Below the pieces are notes generated by a model, which made no database searches, was not told the DNA's origin, and was given only the letters and a program-made list of their open reading frames with translations. A DNA stretch of 5,395 nucleotides from Bacillota bacterium (GTDB lineage: Bacteria > Bacillota > Syntrophomonadia > Syntrophomonadales > Syntrophomonadaceae). The stretch is taken from positions 1 to 5,395 of the forward strand of contig JAGFXV010000129.1 of assembly GCA_017861475.1 (NCBI GenBank), written 5' to 3'. The first letter of the stretch is position 1; every line of letters starts with the position of its first letter. The translations under genes and the position numbers were made by a program. Positions 1 through 5,395 of this stretch are shown here, piece by piece.

Positions 1-377
1 TAGGTATCATAATTGGCGCAGCGTTTGGAAAAATTGTTACCTCATTTGTCAATGATGTCATTATGCCGCCCATTGGCTTGTTGTTGGGCAAGGTTGATTT
101 TGCCAGTCTATATATAAACCTGTCCGGAAAGACTTTCGCTTCGTTGGATGAGGCCGTCAAAGCAGGTGCGCCGGTGATAAAATATGGCGTCTTTATTAAT
201 AGTATCATTGATTTTGTGATAGTAGCGTTCGTCATTTTCCTGGTGGTCAAACAGATTAATCGTCTGAAGAAGCAGGAAGTCCCCGCTGCCCCCGATAAGA
301 AAGAGTGTCCGTTTTGCAAATCGCAGGTCGCGCTCAGTGCGACCCGCTGCCCCTTCTGCACTTCAGAGCTGCAATAG
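1..377 (+). CDS. mscL: Large-conductance mechanosensitive channel MscL with C-terminal zinc-ribbon-like tail (5' end missing)
   Basis: MscL is a homopentameric inner-membrane channel that opens under membrane tension and releases solutes during hypo-osmotic shock. The reading frame is open from base 3 and gives 124 residues to the TAG at 375-377. The N-terminal helix and start of TM1, perhaps 15-20 residues, lie outside the window. Visible are the rest of TM1 with the family signature GAAFGKIV and the VIMPP turn (residues 5-23), the periplasmic loop, the HYGVF-like motif KYGVF (60-64), and TM2 (about 64-83) ending in a basic KQINRLKK stretch. The usual cytoplasmic C-terminal helix of E. coli MscL is replaced by a short linker and CPFC-x10-CPFC (Cys 102, 105, 116, 119), which looks like a small zinc ribbon. 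Family assignment is firm; metal binding is inferred from the four cysteines only. It converges on the minus-strand cyclase gene and ends at a shared terminator. Confidence 0.95.
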   Translation, partial: GIIIGAAFGKIVTSFVNDVIMPPIGLLLGKVDFASLYINLSGKTFASLDEAVKAGAPVIKYGVFINSIIDFVIVAFVIFLVVKQINRLKKQEVPAAPDKKECPFCKSQVALSATRCPFCTSELQ

Positions 378-398
378 CGTTATCTTCGTTATCCAGTT

Positions 399-426
399 AA
401 AAAGCTCCCAATAACGGGAGCTTTTT
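399..426. terminator. Bidirectional rho-independent terminator between mscL and the cyclase gene
   Basis: A perfect 11-bp inverted repeat, AAAAAGCTCCC / GGGAGCTTTTT, flanks a 6-base loop (410-415). The A and T runs at its ends give a U-tract in both directions: after mscL on the + strand (22 bases past its stop) and after the cyclase gene on the minus strand (58 bases past its stop). Location between two convergent genes fits a shared terminator. Confidence 0.9.
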
Positions 427-484
427 ATATTTCCTTTGGTTGAACAAAGTTCAGTCATCCCCAGTAAAGCTAAGGATCTCGATT

Positions 485-2398
485 CTATTTGAATCCCTTG
501 TCGGTGGATTTTTCAAAATGCAGATCCATATCTGCAAAGGTATAAACCTTGATCGGATTGGTAAATCCCTTTACCAGTTCTTCGCCTACATAAAGAAGAG
601 AATCCCTGCCCGGACCTTCGGCCAGCAGATCATAGGAGCGTTCCGAGACCAGCACCAGAGTGGAGAAAAGTTTGGTCAGTGCTTCCACCCGGGAGGCCAG
701 GTTGACATCTTCGCCGATCAAAGTGTAATCCATACGTTCGGGACTGCCCACGTTGCCAACCACCGCCGGTCCGGTGTTTATTCCTACGGCAACCAGCAGG
801 GGAACTTCTCCTTCAGCTTCCCACTTCCGGTTCAATTCTGCTACCTTCAACTGGATCTCCCTGGCTACAGCAACAGCTCTTTCCACATGATCCGGATAGA
901 AAATGGGTGCGCCGAAAAAGGCCATAAGACCGTCACCCAGATATTTGTCCAGTGTACCGCCGTGCTTTAAAATCGATTCAGTCATGGCAGTCAGATATTC
1001 ATTCAGACGTTGAATCACGTCGACCGGATCTTTGTTTTCGCTAAAAGCGGTGAACCCGCGAATATCAGCAAACATGATTGTAACGATCTGCTTTTTCCCG
1101 CCCAGGGCCATCTGGGATGGATCTTCCATCAATTGCTCCACGACATCGGCCGATACATAGCGGGAAAACAGTGCTTTGGTTTTGCGCCGCTGCATTTCCG
1201 CCCGCACAAAGTCACTGGCGGTAACAACCACATACAGCAGGAAGATCAACACCAGCGGAGCAGCCAGATTAAGCCACCAGTGGTTTTTCCACAGCAGGAA
1301 GACGGTCAGCAGAGTCAGTGCGGAGATCCCCAGTACACCCAGCAAACCGGGCAAGGGACCGCGGCCGGCCACCAGTCTGACGGTCAGCAGGGCAAGCAGC
1401 AGAAGGAATAAGAAATTAAAAACTCCGCCTACCCGCCGATACCATATTTGACTCAGATAACTTTGCACTACAGCTGCATGGACTTCCACTCCGGGGGTCT
1501 CCAGGGCGCCGCTTTTTATCATATTGCTGGTGGTGAAAGGCGTGGAAAAGTAGTCATGCTCATCCTGGGTGGTGCTGCCCACCAGTACGATCTTGTCCTT
1601 GAAATAATCGGGACTTACCTTTCCTTCCAGAATATCTGCGTAGCTTATGGTCTTAAAGGTCCCCCTGGGGCCCCAGAAGGCAGGCATGGCCTGATATCTC
1701 CGGTCTAGTGGAACTTTATATTTTCCAGCTTGAAGATAACCGTTGCTGATGATCAAGTCCTTATAGCTCATGTTCTGAATAGCCAAAATGATGGCTGTGG
1801 CAAAGGAAGGGAAGGGGACATCAAAACTGTTGGTATCAACCAGAGTAGTATGGCGTACTACCTGATCTGTATCAGTAGGCATATTGGCAAAGCCCAATCC
1901 GGCAGCGTTGGCAGCAAATTCCTGCAGTGGCAGCTCGGTAATTTGAATGATTTCACCATTTTCATCTTTTTCAAAATAAAACTTGCTGATGAGGATTACT
2001 TTACCTTGGGCGGCGATGGCATCGGCAAAAGCCTGGTCCTGTTCGGGGTCTTTGGCCGCGCCAAAAGTCAAGTCGAAAGCAACGATTTTGGCGTGGGCAA
2101 GTTTGGCCAGCAGCTGGGCGTGTACCGTACGTGGCCAGGCCGGCGGCCCGATCCTTTCGATCGAACTTTCATCCATGGCAACCACCACAACTTGCTGACC
2201 GGGGTCGGATGCTCCCCGCAAACGAAACCAGGCATCATACAGGGACATTTCCGGTCTTTCAAATACGCCCAGCATCACAACGACCTGCAGCAAAAGCAGA
2301 ATAAAAAGAGGAAGCCGCCATTGTCTCCAACCTTTATTTTGTTGGTTGGAGTTGACCTCATGGTCCATAGCGGCTGATGCATCATTTTTTTTAAACAT
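485..2398 (-). CDS. CHASE2-domain membrane class III adenylate/guanylate cyclase
   Basis: The 637-residue protein should convert ATP (less likely GTP) to the cyclic nucleotide in response to an extracytoplasmic signal. Domain order: short polar N-terminus; TM1 (about 29-46); CHASE2 sensor domain (about 50-315) outside the membrane; three membrane helices (about 325-344, 350-369, 376-395), the typical CHASE2 arrangement; then a cytoplasmic class III cyclase domain (about 436-620). Catalytic residues all appear present: metal-binding Asp445 (FADIRGFT) and Asp489 (YLGDG), adenine-contacting Lys485, Thr559 in DYTLIGE as in class IIIb enzymes, and transition-state Asn566 and Arg570 (VNLASR). One such domain per chain implies an active homodimer. 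The ATG at 2398 follows GGGAGGG (plus-strand 2406-2412) with an 8-base gap from the GGAGG core. It begins 45 bases after minC and is probably the last gene of the min transcript. Cyclase identity is firm, ATP preference is inferred, and the CHASE2 ligand is unknown. Confidence 0.94.
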   Translation of the reverse strand: MFKKNDASAAMDHEVNSNQQNKGWRQWRLPLFILLLLQVVVMLGVFERPEMSLYDAWFRLRGASDPGQQVVVVAMDESSIERIGPPAWPRTVHAQLLAKLAHAKIVAFDLTFGAAKDPEQDQAFADAIAAQGKVILISKFYFEKDENGEIIQITELPLQEFAANAAGLGFANMPTDTDQVVRHTTLVDTNSFDVPFPSFATAIILAIQNMSYKDLIISNGYLQAGKYKVPLDRRYQAMPAFWGPRGTFKTISYADILEGKVSPDYFKDKIVLVGSTTQDEHDYFSTPFTTSNMIKSGALETPGVEVHAAVVQSYLSQIWYRRVGGVFNFLFLLLLALLTVRLVAGRGPLPGLLGVLGISALTLLTVFLLWKNHWWLNLAAPLVLIFLLYVVVTASDFVRAEMQRRKTKALFSRYVSADVVEQLMEDPSQMALGGKKQIVTIMFADIRGFTAFSENKDPVDVIQRLNEYLTAMTESILKHGGTLDKYLGDGLMAFFGAPIFYPDHVERAVAVAREIQLKVAELNRKWEAEGEVPLLVAVGINTGPAVVGNVGSPERMDYTLIGEDVNLASRVEALTKLFSTLVLVSERSYDLLAEGPGRDSLLYVGEELVKGFTNPIKVYTFADMDLHFEKSTDKGFK

Positions 2399-2443
2399 TG
2401 CTTCACCCTCCCGGATATAAAGTAGGAAAAGGCGAACGTTTGC

Positions 2444-3070
2444 CTATTTGCTTAAATTGTCACGATTGGAGTATTCCCGGATACAAATTCCGTCTCCTTC
2501 AACATAAGCGATTTCCGGGTAAGGATTTTTGACGATTTTTCCGGAGGAACGCGATATACGGTCAGCGATGCGCAGCTGACGGGGAGTTAAAGTCAGCGCA
2601 AATATGGTGCTATTGAGGTCACCGAAGCAGCCGGCATGAGCCAGTCCTTCAAGACGGCCGAGCACGACCACATCATTGGCCGCTGTGATCTCCGCGCTCT
2701 CGTGTACATCCCCCCAGATGATGACGGAACCTTCGCTGTGTACCTTTTGTCCACTGCGCAGCGTTTTGTAGATCATCAGATCACGGCTGGGGGGTGGGGG
2801 GGTTTTTTCCGGCCGCGGCGCAGGTGCGGATGGAATCGTCATATTGTTGAGGATCATGCCATAATCAAGACATATTTTTTGCATAGCGATGATTTCCTCG
2901 GGGTTGAGGGTTTTTAATCCATCTCCCTGGAAGAGGACCGGTGAACCGCTGAAGAGCTGTTGGTTATTTTCTACGCGGGCTTTGACAAGTTCGGACAATT
3001 CTTCAAAACTGCCCGATCCAAAGACAAATACCAGATTGTTGTTTTGACCCTTTACATCAAGTTTAGCCAA
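2444..3070 (-). CDS. minC: Septum site-determining protein MinC (FtsZ assembly inhibitor), TTG start
   Basis: MinC is carried to the membrane by MinD and there antagonises FtsZ polymers, blocking division near the poles. The 208 residues split into an N-terminal FtsZ-acting domain (about 1-78), a proline-rich linker (about 79-97, including TPPPPSR) and a C-terminal beta-helix domain (about 98-200). The latter holds the MinD-contact motif RSGQ at 105-108, followed by the typical GSVIIWGDV, VVVLGRLEG and HAG repeats and the ending IAYVEGDG. Length matches the family. The start is a TTG: an in-frame TAA lies seven codons upstream (bases 3089-3091), no other start codon lies between, and AAGGAAGG is placed 10 bases before it, inside the last codons of minE. 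It starts 7 bases after minE and follows minD and minE instead of leading them as in the E. coli minCDE order. The linker is encoded by a long A/C homopolymer run. Confidence 0.95.
   Translation of the reverse strand: MAKLDVKGQNNNLVFVFGSGSFEELSELVKARVENNQQLFSGSPVLFQGDGLKTLNPEEIIAMQKICLDYGMILNNMTIPSAPAPRPEKTPPPPSRDLMIYKTLRSGQKVHSEGSVIIWGDVHESAEITAANDVVVLGRLEGLAHAGCFGDLNSTIFALTLTPRQLRIADRISRSSGKIVKNPYPEIAYVEGDGICIREYSNRDNLSK
2789..2808. repeat. Homopolymer tract G6-T-G7-T6 inside minC
   Basis: The plus strand reads six G, one T, seven G and six T; the minC coding strand therefore reads A6-C7-A-C6. It encodes the K-T-P-P-P-P linker segment (residues 89-94) between the two MinC domains. Such runs are prone to slippage in replication, and to sequencing error; the reading frame is intact here. 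Confidence 0.85.
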
Positions 3071-3077
3071 ATCAAAT

Positions 3078-3329
3078 CTACCTTCCTTTTAGCGGGATGC
3101 TGATGTCCAGAGCTGCATGGCGCCCTTCGGTAATAAGGTTGACTTCCGGACTTCCCTCTATATCAATATGCTTGGCGATGACCTGCAGGATCTCTTCTTT
3201 AATCGTCTCCATTACATCTGCATTTACCGTCAGACGGTCGTGGGTCAGGACGACCCGCAGGCGGTCATTGGCCTGTTTACGACTGGAATTTTGATCTCCC
3301 AGGAAAAGTCTTTTCAATAATTCCATCAT
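3078..3329 (-). CDS. minE: Cell division topological specificity factor MinE
   Basis: MinE stimulates the MinD ATPase and displaces it from the membrane, driving the pole-to-pole oscillation that confines MinC to the poles. The 83-residue product has an amphipathic membrane-binding N-terminus (MELLKRLFL), the MinD-contact segment [13 protein letters not shown] (20-32), matching AKERLQIIVAERR in E. coli, and the C-terminal topological-specificity domain (about 33-83) with [13 protein letters not shown]. Size matches the family. A TTG nine bases further upstream (3338) is in frame but directly abuts the ribosome binding site, so it is rejected; the ATG at 3329, 9 bases from GGGGAGG, is chosen, with the next ATG (3326) also possible. 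It lies 17 bases after minD and 7 before minC. Presence of MinE implies an oscillating, E. coli-like Min system instead of a static DivIVA/MinJ system. Confidence 0.95.
   Translation of the reverse strand: MMELLKRLFLGDQNSSRKQANDRLRVVLTHDRLTVNADVMETIKEEILQVIAKHIDIEGSPEVNLITEGRHAALDISIPLKGR
3081..3088 (-). promoter_or_regulatory. minC ribosome binding site within the end of minE
   Basis: The minus strand reads AAGGAAGG here, 10 bases before the TTG at 3070. It overlaps the last sense codons of minE (Lys-Gly-Arg), which suggests translational coupling and supports TTG as the minC start. Confidence 0.75.
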
Positions 3330-3338
3330 GATAATCAA

Positions 3339-3345
3339 CCTCCCC
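3339..3345 (-). promoter_or_regulatory. minE ribosome binding site
   Basis: The minus strand reads GGGGAGG immediately before an in-frame TTG (no gap) and 9 bases before ATG at 3329. This spacing decides in favour of the ATG and an 83-residue MinE. The site lies in the 17-base gap between minD and minE. Confidence 0.8.
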
Positions 3346-3346
3346 T

Positions 3347-4156
3347 CTAGTTAGCGCCAAACAGATTACGTTTGACTTTGGTCCAAAAAGAATCCTCCGG
3401 GACCACCATGGTCTCCACATCCTCGCCGGTCAAACGCTGCACAATGTTGCTGAAAGCATTGGCAGCCGGAGTATTGGTCAGGACGATCGGTTCGCCCCGG
3501 TTGGTTGAGATAACCACACTTTTATCTTCCGGAACCACACCCAGAGGGTCTATACAAAGATGTTCGATCAGATCATCAATACTTAACATGTCGCCCTTTT
3601 TCACCATGTCCGGACGCAAACGGTTGATCAGCAATTTTATATCCTTGAAACCGGCCGATTCCAACATGCCGATGATACGATCCGCATCGCGTACGGCGGA
3701 TACTTCAGGATTGGTAACCACGATGGCTTTATCAGCAGCGGCGATGGAATTCTTAAACCCCTGCTCAATCCCGGCCGGACTGTCGATAAATATATAATCG
3801 AATTCCTCGCGTAATTCATCACAGATCGTTTTTACCTGTTCGATGGAGATGTCTTCTTTATTTCTGGTCTGGGCAGCGGGCAGCATAAACAGATCGGGGA
3901 AACGTTTATCCTTTACCAGAGCTTGTTTAAGGGTACATTCACCTTCGGCTACCTGCACGATATCATAAATTACACGATTCTCCAGTCCCATGATCAAATC
4001 TAGTTTTTTTAAACCGATATCCAGATCCATGACCACAACTTTATAACCCAGCTTGGCCAAACCGGTACTCAGGTTGGCTACCGTGGTTGTTTTGCCTACT
4101 CCGCCCTTGCCGGAAGTTACTACATATACCTGACATTCCTCCAAAATATTGCCCAT
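3347..4156 (-). CDS. minD: Septum site-determining protein MinD (ParA/MinD-family membrane ATPase)
   Basis: MinD dimerises on ATP binding, attaches to the inner face of the membrane and recruits MinC; MinE releases it by triggering hydrolysis. The 269-residue protein contains the deviant Walker A motif [10 protein letters not shown] (signature Lys17, Lys22), switch I-like [10 protein letters not shown] (Asp44, Asp46), the MinD signature [22 protein letters not shown] with switch II Asp125, ADRIIGML, and a C-terminal amphipathic membrane-targeting helix ([14 protein letters not shown], 256-269). Length is close to B. subtilis MinD (268). An in-frame ATG lies 11 codons upstream (4189) but has no good ribosome binding site and would add a polar extension absent from the family; the ATG at 4156 has AGGAGG 8 bases before it. 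It is the first gene of the minDEC-cyclase run, downstream of an extended -10 promoter candidate. Confidence 0.97.
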   Translation of the reverse strand: MGNILEECQVYVVTSGKGGVGKTTTVANLSTGLAKLGYKVVVMDLDIGLKKLDLIMGLENRVIYDIVQVAEGECTLKQALVKDKRFPDLFMLPAAQTRNKEDISIEQVKTICDELREEFDYIFIDSPAGIEQGFKNSIAAADKAIVVTNPEVSAVRDADRIIGMLESAGFKDIKLLINRLRPDMVKKGDMLSIDDLIEHLCIDPLGVVPEDKSVVISTNRGEPIVLTNTPAANAFSNIVQRLTGEDVETMVVPEDSFWTKVKRNLFGAN

Positions 4157-4164
4157 TACGTGGC

Positions 4165-4170
4165 CCTCCT
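4165..4170 (-). promoter_or_regulatory. minD ribosome binding site
   Basis: The minus strand reads AGGAGG, 8 bases before the ATG at 4156. It lies within the potential N-terminal extension from the ATG at 4189, which argues that the extension is untranslated. Confidence 0.8.
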
Positions 4171-4249
4171 CATATTGTTCATCGTTCATTGCCCATCGGC
4201 CGTATAAGTAGTCTGAAAGAATTTACCCAGCACTTACTATCTTCATCAT

Positions 4250-4258
4250 TTTATAGCA
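4250..4258 (-). promoter_or_regulatory. Extended -10 promoter candidate for the min operon
   Basis: The minus strand reads TGCTATAAA, matching the extended -10 pattern TGnTATAAT with one mismatch. The hexamer expected 17 bases upstream (AGTTTA) is a poor -35, which extended -10 promoters tolerate. Transcription would start near 4243, giving a leader of about 87 bases before minD. No better candidate lies closer to the gene. Confidence 0.45.
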
Positions 4259-4283
4259 AATTTCCTGCTGAATAAACTTCTAT

Positions 4284-4301
4284 TTCTGGCAATTGACAGA
4301 A
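4284..4301. promoter_or_regulatory. 18-bp imperfect palindrome, operator candidate
   Basis: TTCTGGCAATTGACAGAA is symmetrical around the central AATT except for one non-matching base pair position in each half (16 of 18 bases agree with the reverse complement). Its centre is about 50 bases upstream of the predicted min transcript start, where a regulator often binds. The right half contains TTGACA, which could also be a -35 element, but the nearest -10-like TAAAAT is only 14 bases away. The regulator is unknown; it does not resemble a CRP or FNR site. Confidence 0.35.
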
Positions 4302-4423
4302 GGTTTATGGTTTAAAATGAATTTTCAGGGGAGAAATGAAAAAATAAAGCCAATTTAATCGCAGATCCTATATTGTTTAAGAATTAAAATAAATAAATTT
4401 TTAAACCGGTACTATAATTAAAT

Positions 4424-4454
4424 TTGAGTTTTGAGCGTATAAACTGTATATAAT
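4424..4454 (+). promoter_or_regulatory. Promoter candidate for the PBP gene
   Basis: A perfect -10 box TATAAT lies at 4449-4454, with TTGAGT at 4424-4429 as a weak -35 at a long 19-base spacing. A second perfect TATAAT at 4413-4418 has no recognisable -35. Either would give a leader of roughly 90-135 bases before the ATG at 4554. In such AT-rich DNA TATAAT occurs easily by chance. Confidence 0.35.
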
Positions 4455-4488
4455 TATGAAGAAAACAAAATTGCAAAGGATCATTATC

Positions 4489-4510
4489 ATCCAAGGCTGG
4501 ACCGCCGGAT
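4489..4510 (+). other. Hairpin in the PBP leader
   Basis: ATCC-AA-GGC, loop TGGACC, then GCC-GGAT forms a 7-bp stem with a 2-base bulge, in an otherwise AT-rich leader. An upstream GGAT (4479-4482 region) could pair with the same ATCC, so an alternative fold is conceivable. No U-run follows, so it is not a terminator. Function is unknown. Confidence 0.3.
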
Positions 4511-4553
4511 ATTAGTAGAGAAAGGGTCTATTTGACAGAAAGGTCTTGATACA

Positions 4554-5395
4554 ATGAAGTTCATAACCAGATTGGCTCTGGGACTGGGGGCAATCATATT
4601 ATTCGTGTTATTTTTCTACGTTGGTGTTTCCCTGACCAATACCACTCCCAAGATCGCCAAATTCATGACCGGCATCAACAACTGGGAATATGAAGTACAG
4701 GGGCAGACCGCAGTCTATTATAACGACGGCAAGAAAATGGGTAATTTGGGTTACCAGCGCGAGTACAGCGAAGATTTCCCCAAATTCATGAAAGATGCGG
4801 TGGTTGCAGTTGAGGATAAGCGTTTTTACGAGCATCACGGCTTTGATTCCCGCAGTATCGGCCGCGCTATTTATGCCAATATTAAAGCGGGCAGCAAAGC
4901 CGAGGGTGGCAGCACCATAACCCAGCAGTTGGCCCGGACCCTTTTCCTTAGCCAGGAAAAGACCTATTGGCGTAAAGTCAAAGAAGTATTTATTGCCAGC
5001 GCCATTGAAGACAAGTATAGCAAAGAAGCCATTCTCAATATGTATCTAAATGAAATATATATGGGACGCGGTTGTACAGGGATGGGGATCGCTGCAAGAG
5101 CCTATTTCGGCAAAGATGTATTGAACCTCAATAAGGCGGAGATCACAGCTTTAGTTGGCATCATTCAGTCTCCGGAATATTATTCGCCGGGCAACAACCT
5201 GGAAGGACTAAAAAAACGTCAGCAAGTGGTAGTGGATCTTCTGGTGGAACAGGGACTGCTGACCGCTCAGGAAGGACAGAGCATTGTCAAGGAAGAGCTT
5301 GCCTTTGAACCTTTCCATCAGAATCTGAGCGCTCATCCCTATTACATGACCTATCTGGCAAAACAGCTTGAAAAGCAGGTTGGTGCCCAGAAGCT
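4554..5395 (+). CDS. Class A (PBP1A-type) penicillin-binding protein, glycosyltransferase part (3' end missing)
   Basis: The product polymerises lipid II into glycan strands at the outer face of the membrane; a class A enzyme also cross-links peptides, but that domain lies beyond the window. The open frame gives 280 residues plus two bases. A single N-terminal anchor helix (about 7-27) precedes a GT51 domain (about 65-235). Its motifs are EDKRFYEHHGFD with catalytic Glu87, GGSTITQQLARTLFLS (118-133), RKVKEVFIASAIE with second Glu144, and LNEIYMGRG (165-173), followed by GIAARAYFGK and IIQSPEYYSP. After residue 250 the sequence continues with HPYYMTYLAKQLEK, typical of the linker to a transpeptidase domain, so a class A PBP is favoured over a monofunctional MtgA. 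The ATG at 4554 is the first start codon after an in-frame TGA at 4533; AAAGG lies about 11 bases before it. It is divergent from minD. Names used for relatives include ponA, mrcA and pbp1A. Confidence 0.94.
   Translation, partial: MKFITRLALGLGAIILFVLFFYVGVSLTNTTPKIAKFMTGINNWEYEVQGQTAVYYNDGKKMGNLGYQREYSEDFPKFMKDAVVAVEDKRFYEHHGFDSRSIGRAIYANIKAGSKAEGGSTITQQLARTLFLSQEKTYWRKVKEVFIASAIEDKYSKEAILNMYLNEIYMGRGCTGMGIAARAYFGKDVLNLNKAEITALVGIIQSPEYYSPGNNLEGLKKRQQVVVDLLVEQGLLTAQEGQSIVKEELAFEPFHQNLSAHPYYMTYLAKQLEKQVGAQK

Larger units (their letters stand above)
4157..4553. other. AT-rich divergent intergenic region between minD and the PBP gene
   Basis: These 397 bases separate the divergently transcribed minD and penicillin-binding protein genes. 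The stretch is clearly richer in A and T than the flanking genes, most strongly from about 4311 to 4475. It holds a minus-strand promoter candidate (4250-4258), an 18-bp palindrome (4284-4301), two TATAAT boxes for the + strand (4413-4418 and 4449-4454) and a GC-rich hairpin (4489-4510). I see no protein gene, tRNA or recognised riboswitch in it. Confidence 0.8.

Noticed and set aside
440..2377. Several long + strand open frames opposite the cyclase gene (for example 440-970 and 1730-2377).
   Set aside because: They are antisense to a clear, motif-rich gene, have low-complexity or unnatural composition and no ribosome binding sites.
2427..2446. Possible attenuator between minC and the cyclase gene (GGC ... 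GCC followed by TTTT on the minus strand).
   Set aside because: Only a 3-bp GC stem closes an 8-base loop with a mismatch next to it; too weak for a terminator.
2789..2802. G-quadruplex in the G6-T-G7 run on the template strand of minC.
   Set aside because: Only 13 G in two runs; four G3 tracts with loops cannot be formed, so a stable intramolecular three-tetrad structure is not supported.
4293..4318. TTGACA (4293-4298) with TAAAAT (4313-4318) as a + strand sigma-A promoter.
   Set aside because: The 14-base spacing is too short for a normal promoter; better -10 boxes lie nearer the gene.
4493..4506. AAGGCTGGACCGCC resembles the T-box antiterminator core (AGGGTGGNACCGCG).
   Set aside because: It needs an indel and a mismatch to align, there is no Stem I specifier structure recognisable upstream and no terminator downstream, and PBP genes are not usual T-box targets. 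Taken as chance similarity.
4293..4543. Direct repeat TTGACAGAA(A)GG at 4293 and 4532.
   Set aside because: A shared 9-base word in about 400 bases of AT-rich DNA is not far from chance, and the second copy overlaps the PBP ribosome binding site.
4608..4838. Minus-strand 76-codon open frame opposite the PBP gene.
   Set aside because: It is a shadow of the GT51 coding frame, whose family motifs are unambiguous.

Overview
The window reads as an ordinary chromosomal stretch of a Bacillota (Firmicutes) bacterium, probably from Clostridia or Negativicutes. The protein sequences, strong GGAGG-type ribosome binding sites and TTG start use point that way; genus cannot be named from the sequence alone. 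It has four parts: (1) the 3' end of mscL on the + strand, cut by the left edge; (2) a bidirectional terminator; (3) a compact minus-strand gene run, minD - minE - minC - membrane class III nucleotide cyclase (CHASE2 sensor), read from about 4156 down to 485; (4) a 397-base AT-rich divergent control region, followed by a + strand class A penicillin-binding protein cut by the right edge.

The four minus-strand genes are separated by only 17, 7 and 45 bases. Each has its own ribosome binding site and there is no convincing terminator between them, so they are probably one transcript. MinD (membrane ATPase), MinE (topological factor) and MinC (FtsZ inhibitor) together form the complete oscillating Min system that keeps the division septum away from the cell poles. 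The fourth gene couples an extracytoplasmic CHASE2 domain and three further membrane helices to an intact-looking cyclase catalytic domain, so it should produce cAMP in response to an unknown external or envelope cue. Linkage of a complete minDEC set to such a cyclase, in the unusual order D-E-C, is the most interesting point in the window.

The divergent gene encodes a peptidoglycan glycosyltransferase (GT51), so division-site selection and wall synthesis share a control region. That region contains an extended -10 promoter for the min genes, TATAAT-like elements for the PBP gene and an 18-bp imperfect palindrome that could be an operator. MscL, at the left, carries a C-terminal CPFC-x10-CPFC zinc-ribbon-like tail in place of the usual cytoplasmic helix.

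Start sites were refined from the sequence: minD at 4156 (269 aa), minE at 3329 (83 aa) and minC at a TTG at 3070 (208 aa). No RNA genes, mobile elements, CRISPR arrays or recognised riboswitches were found.
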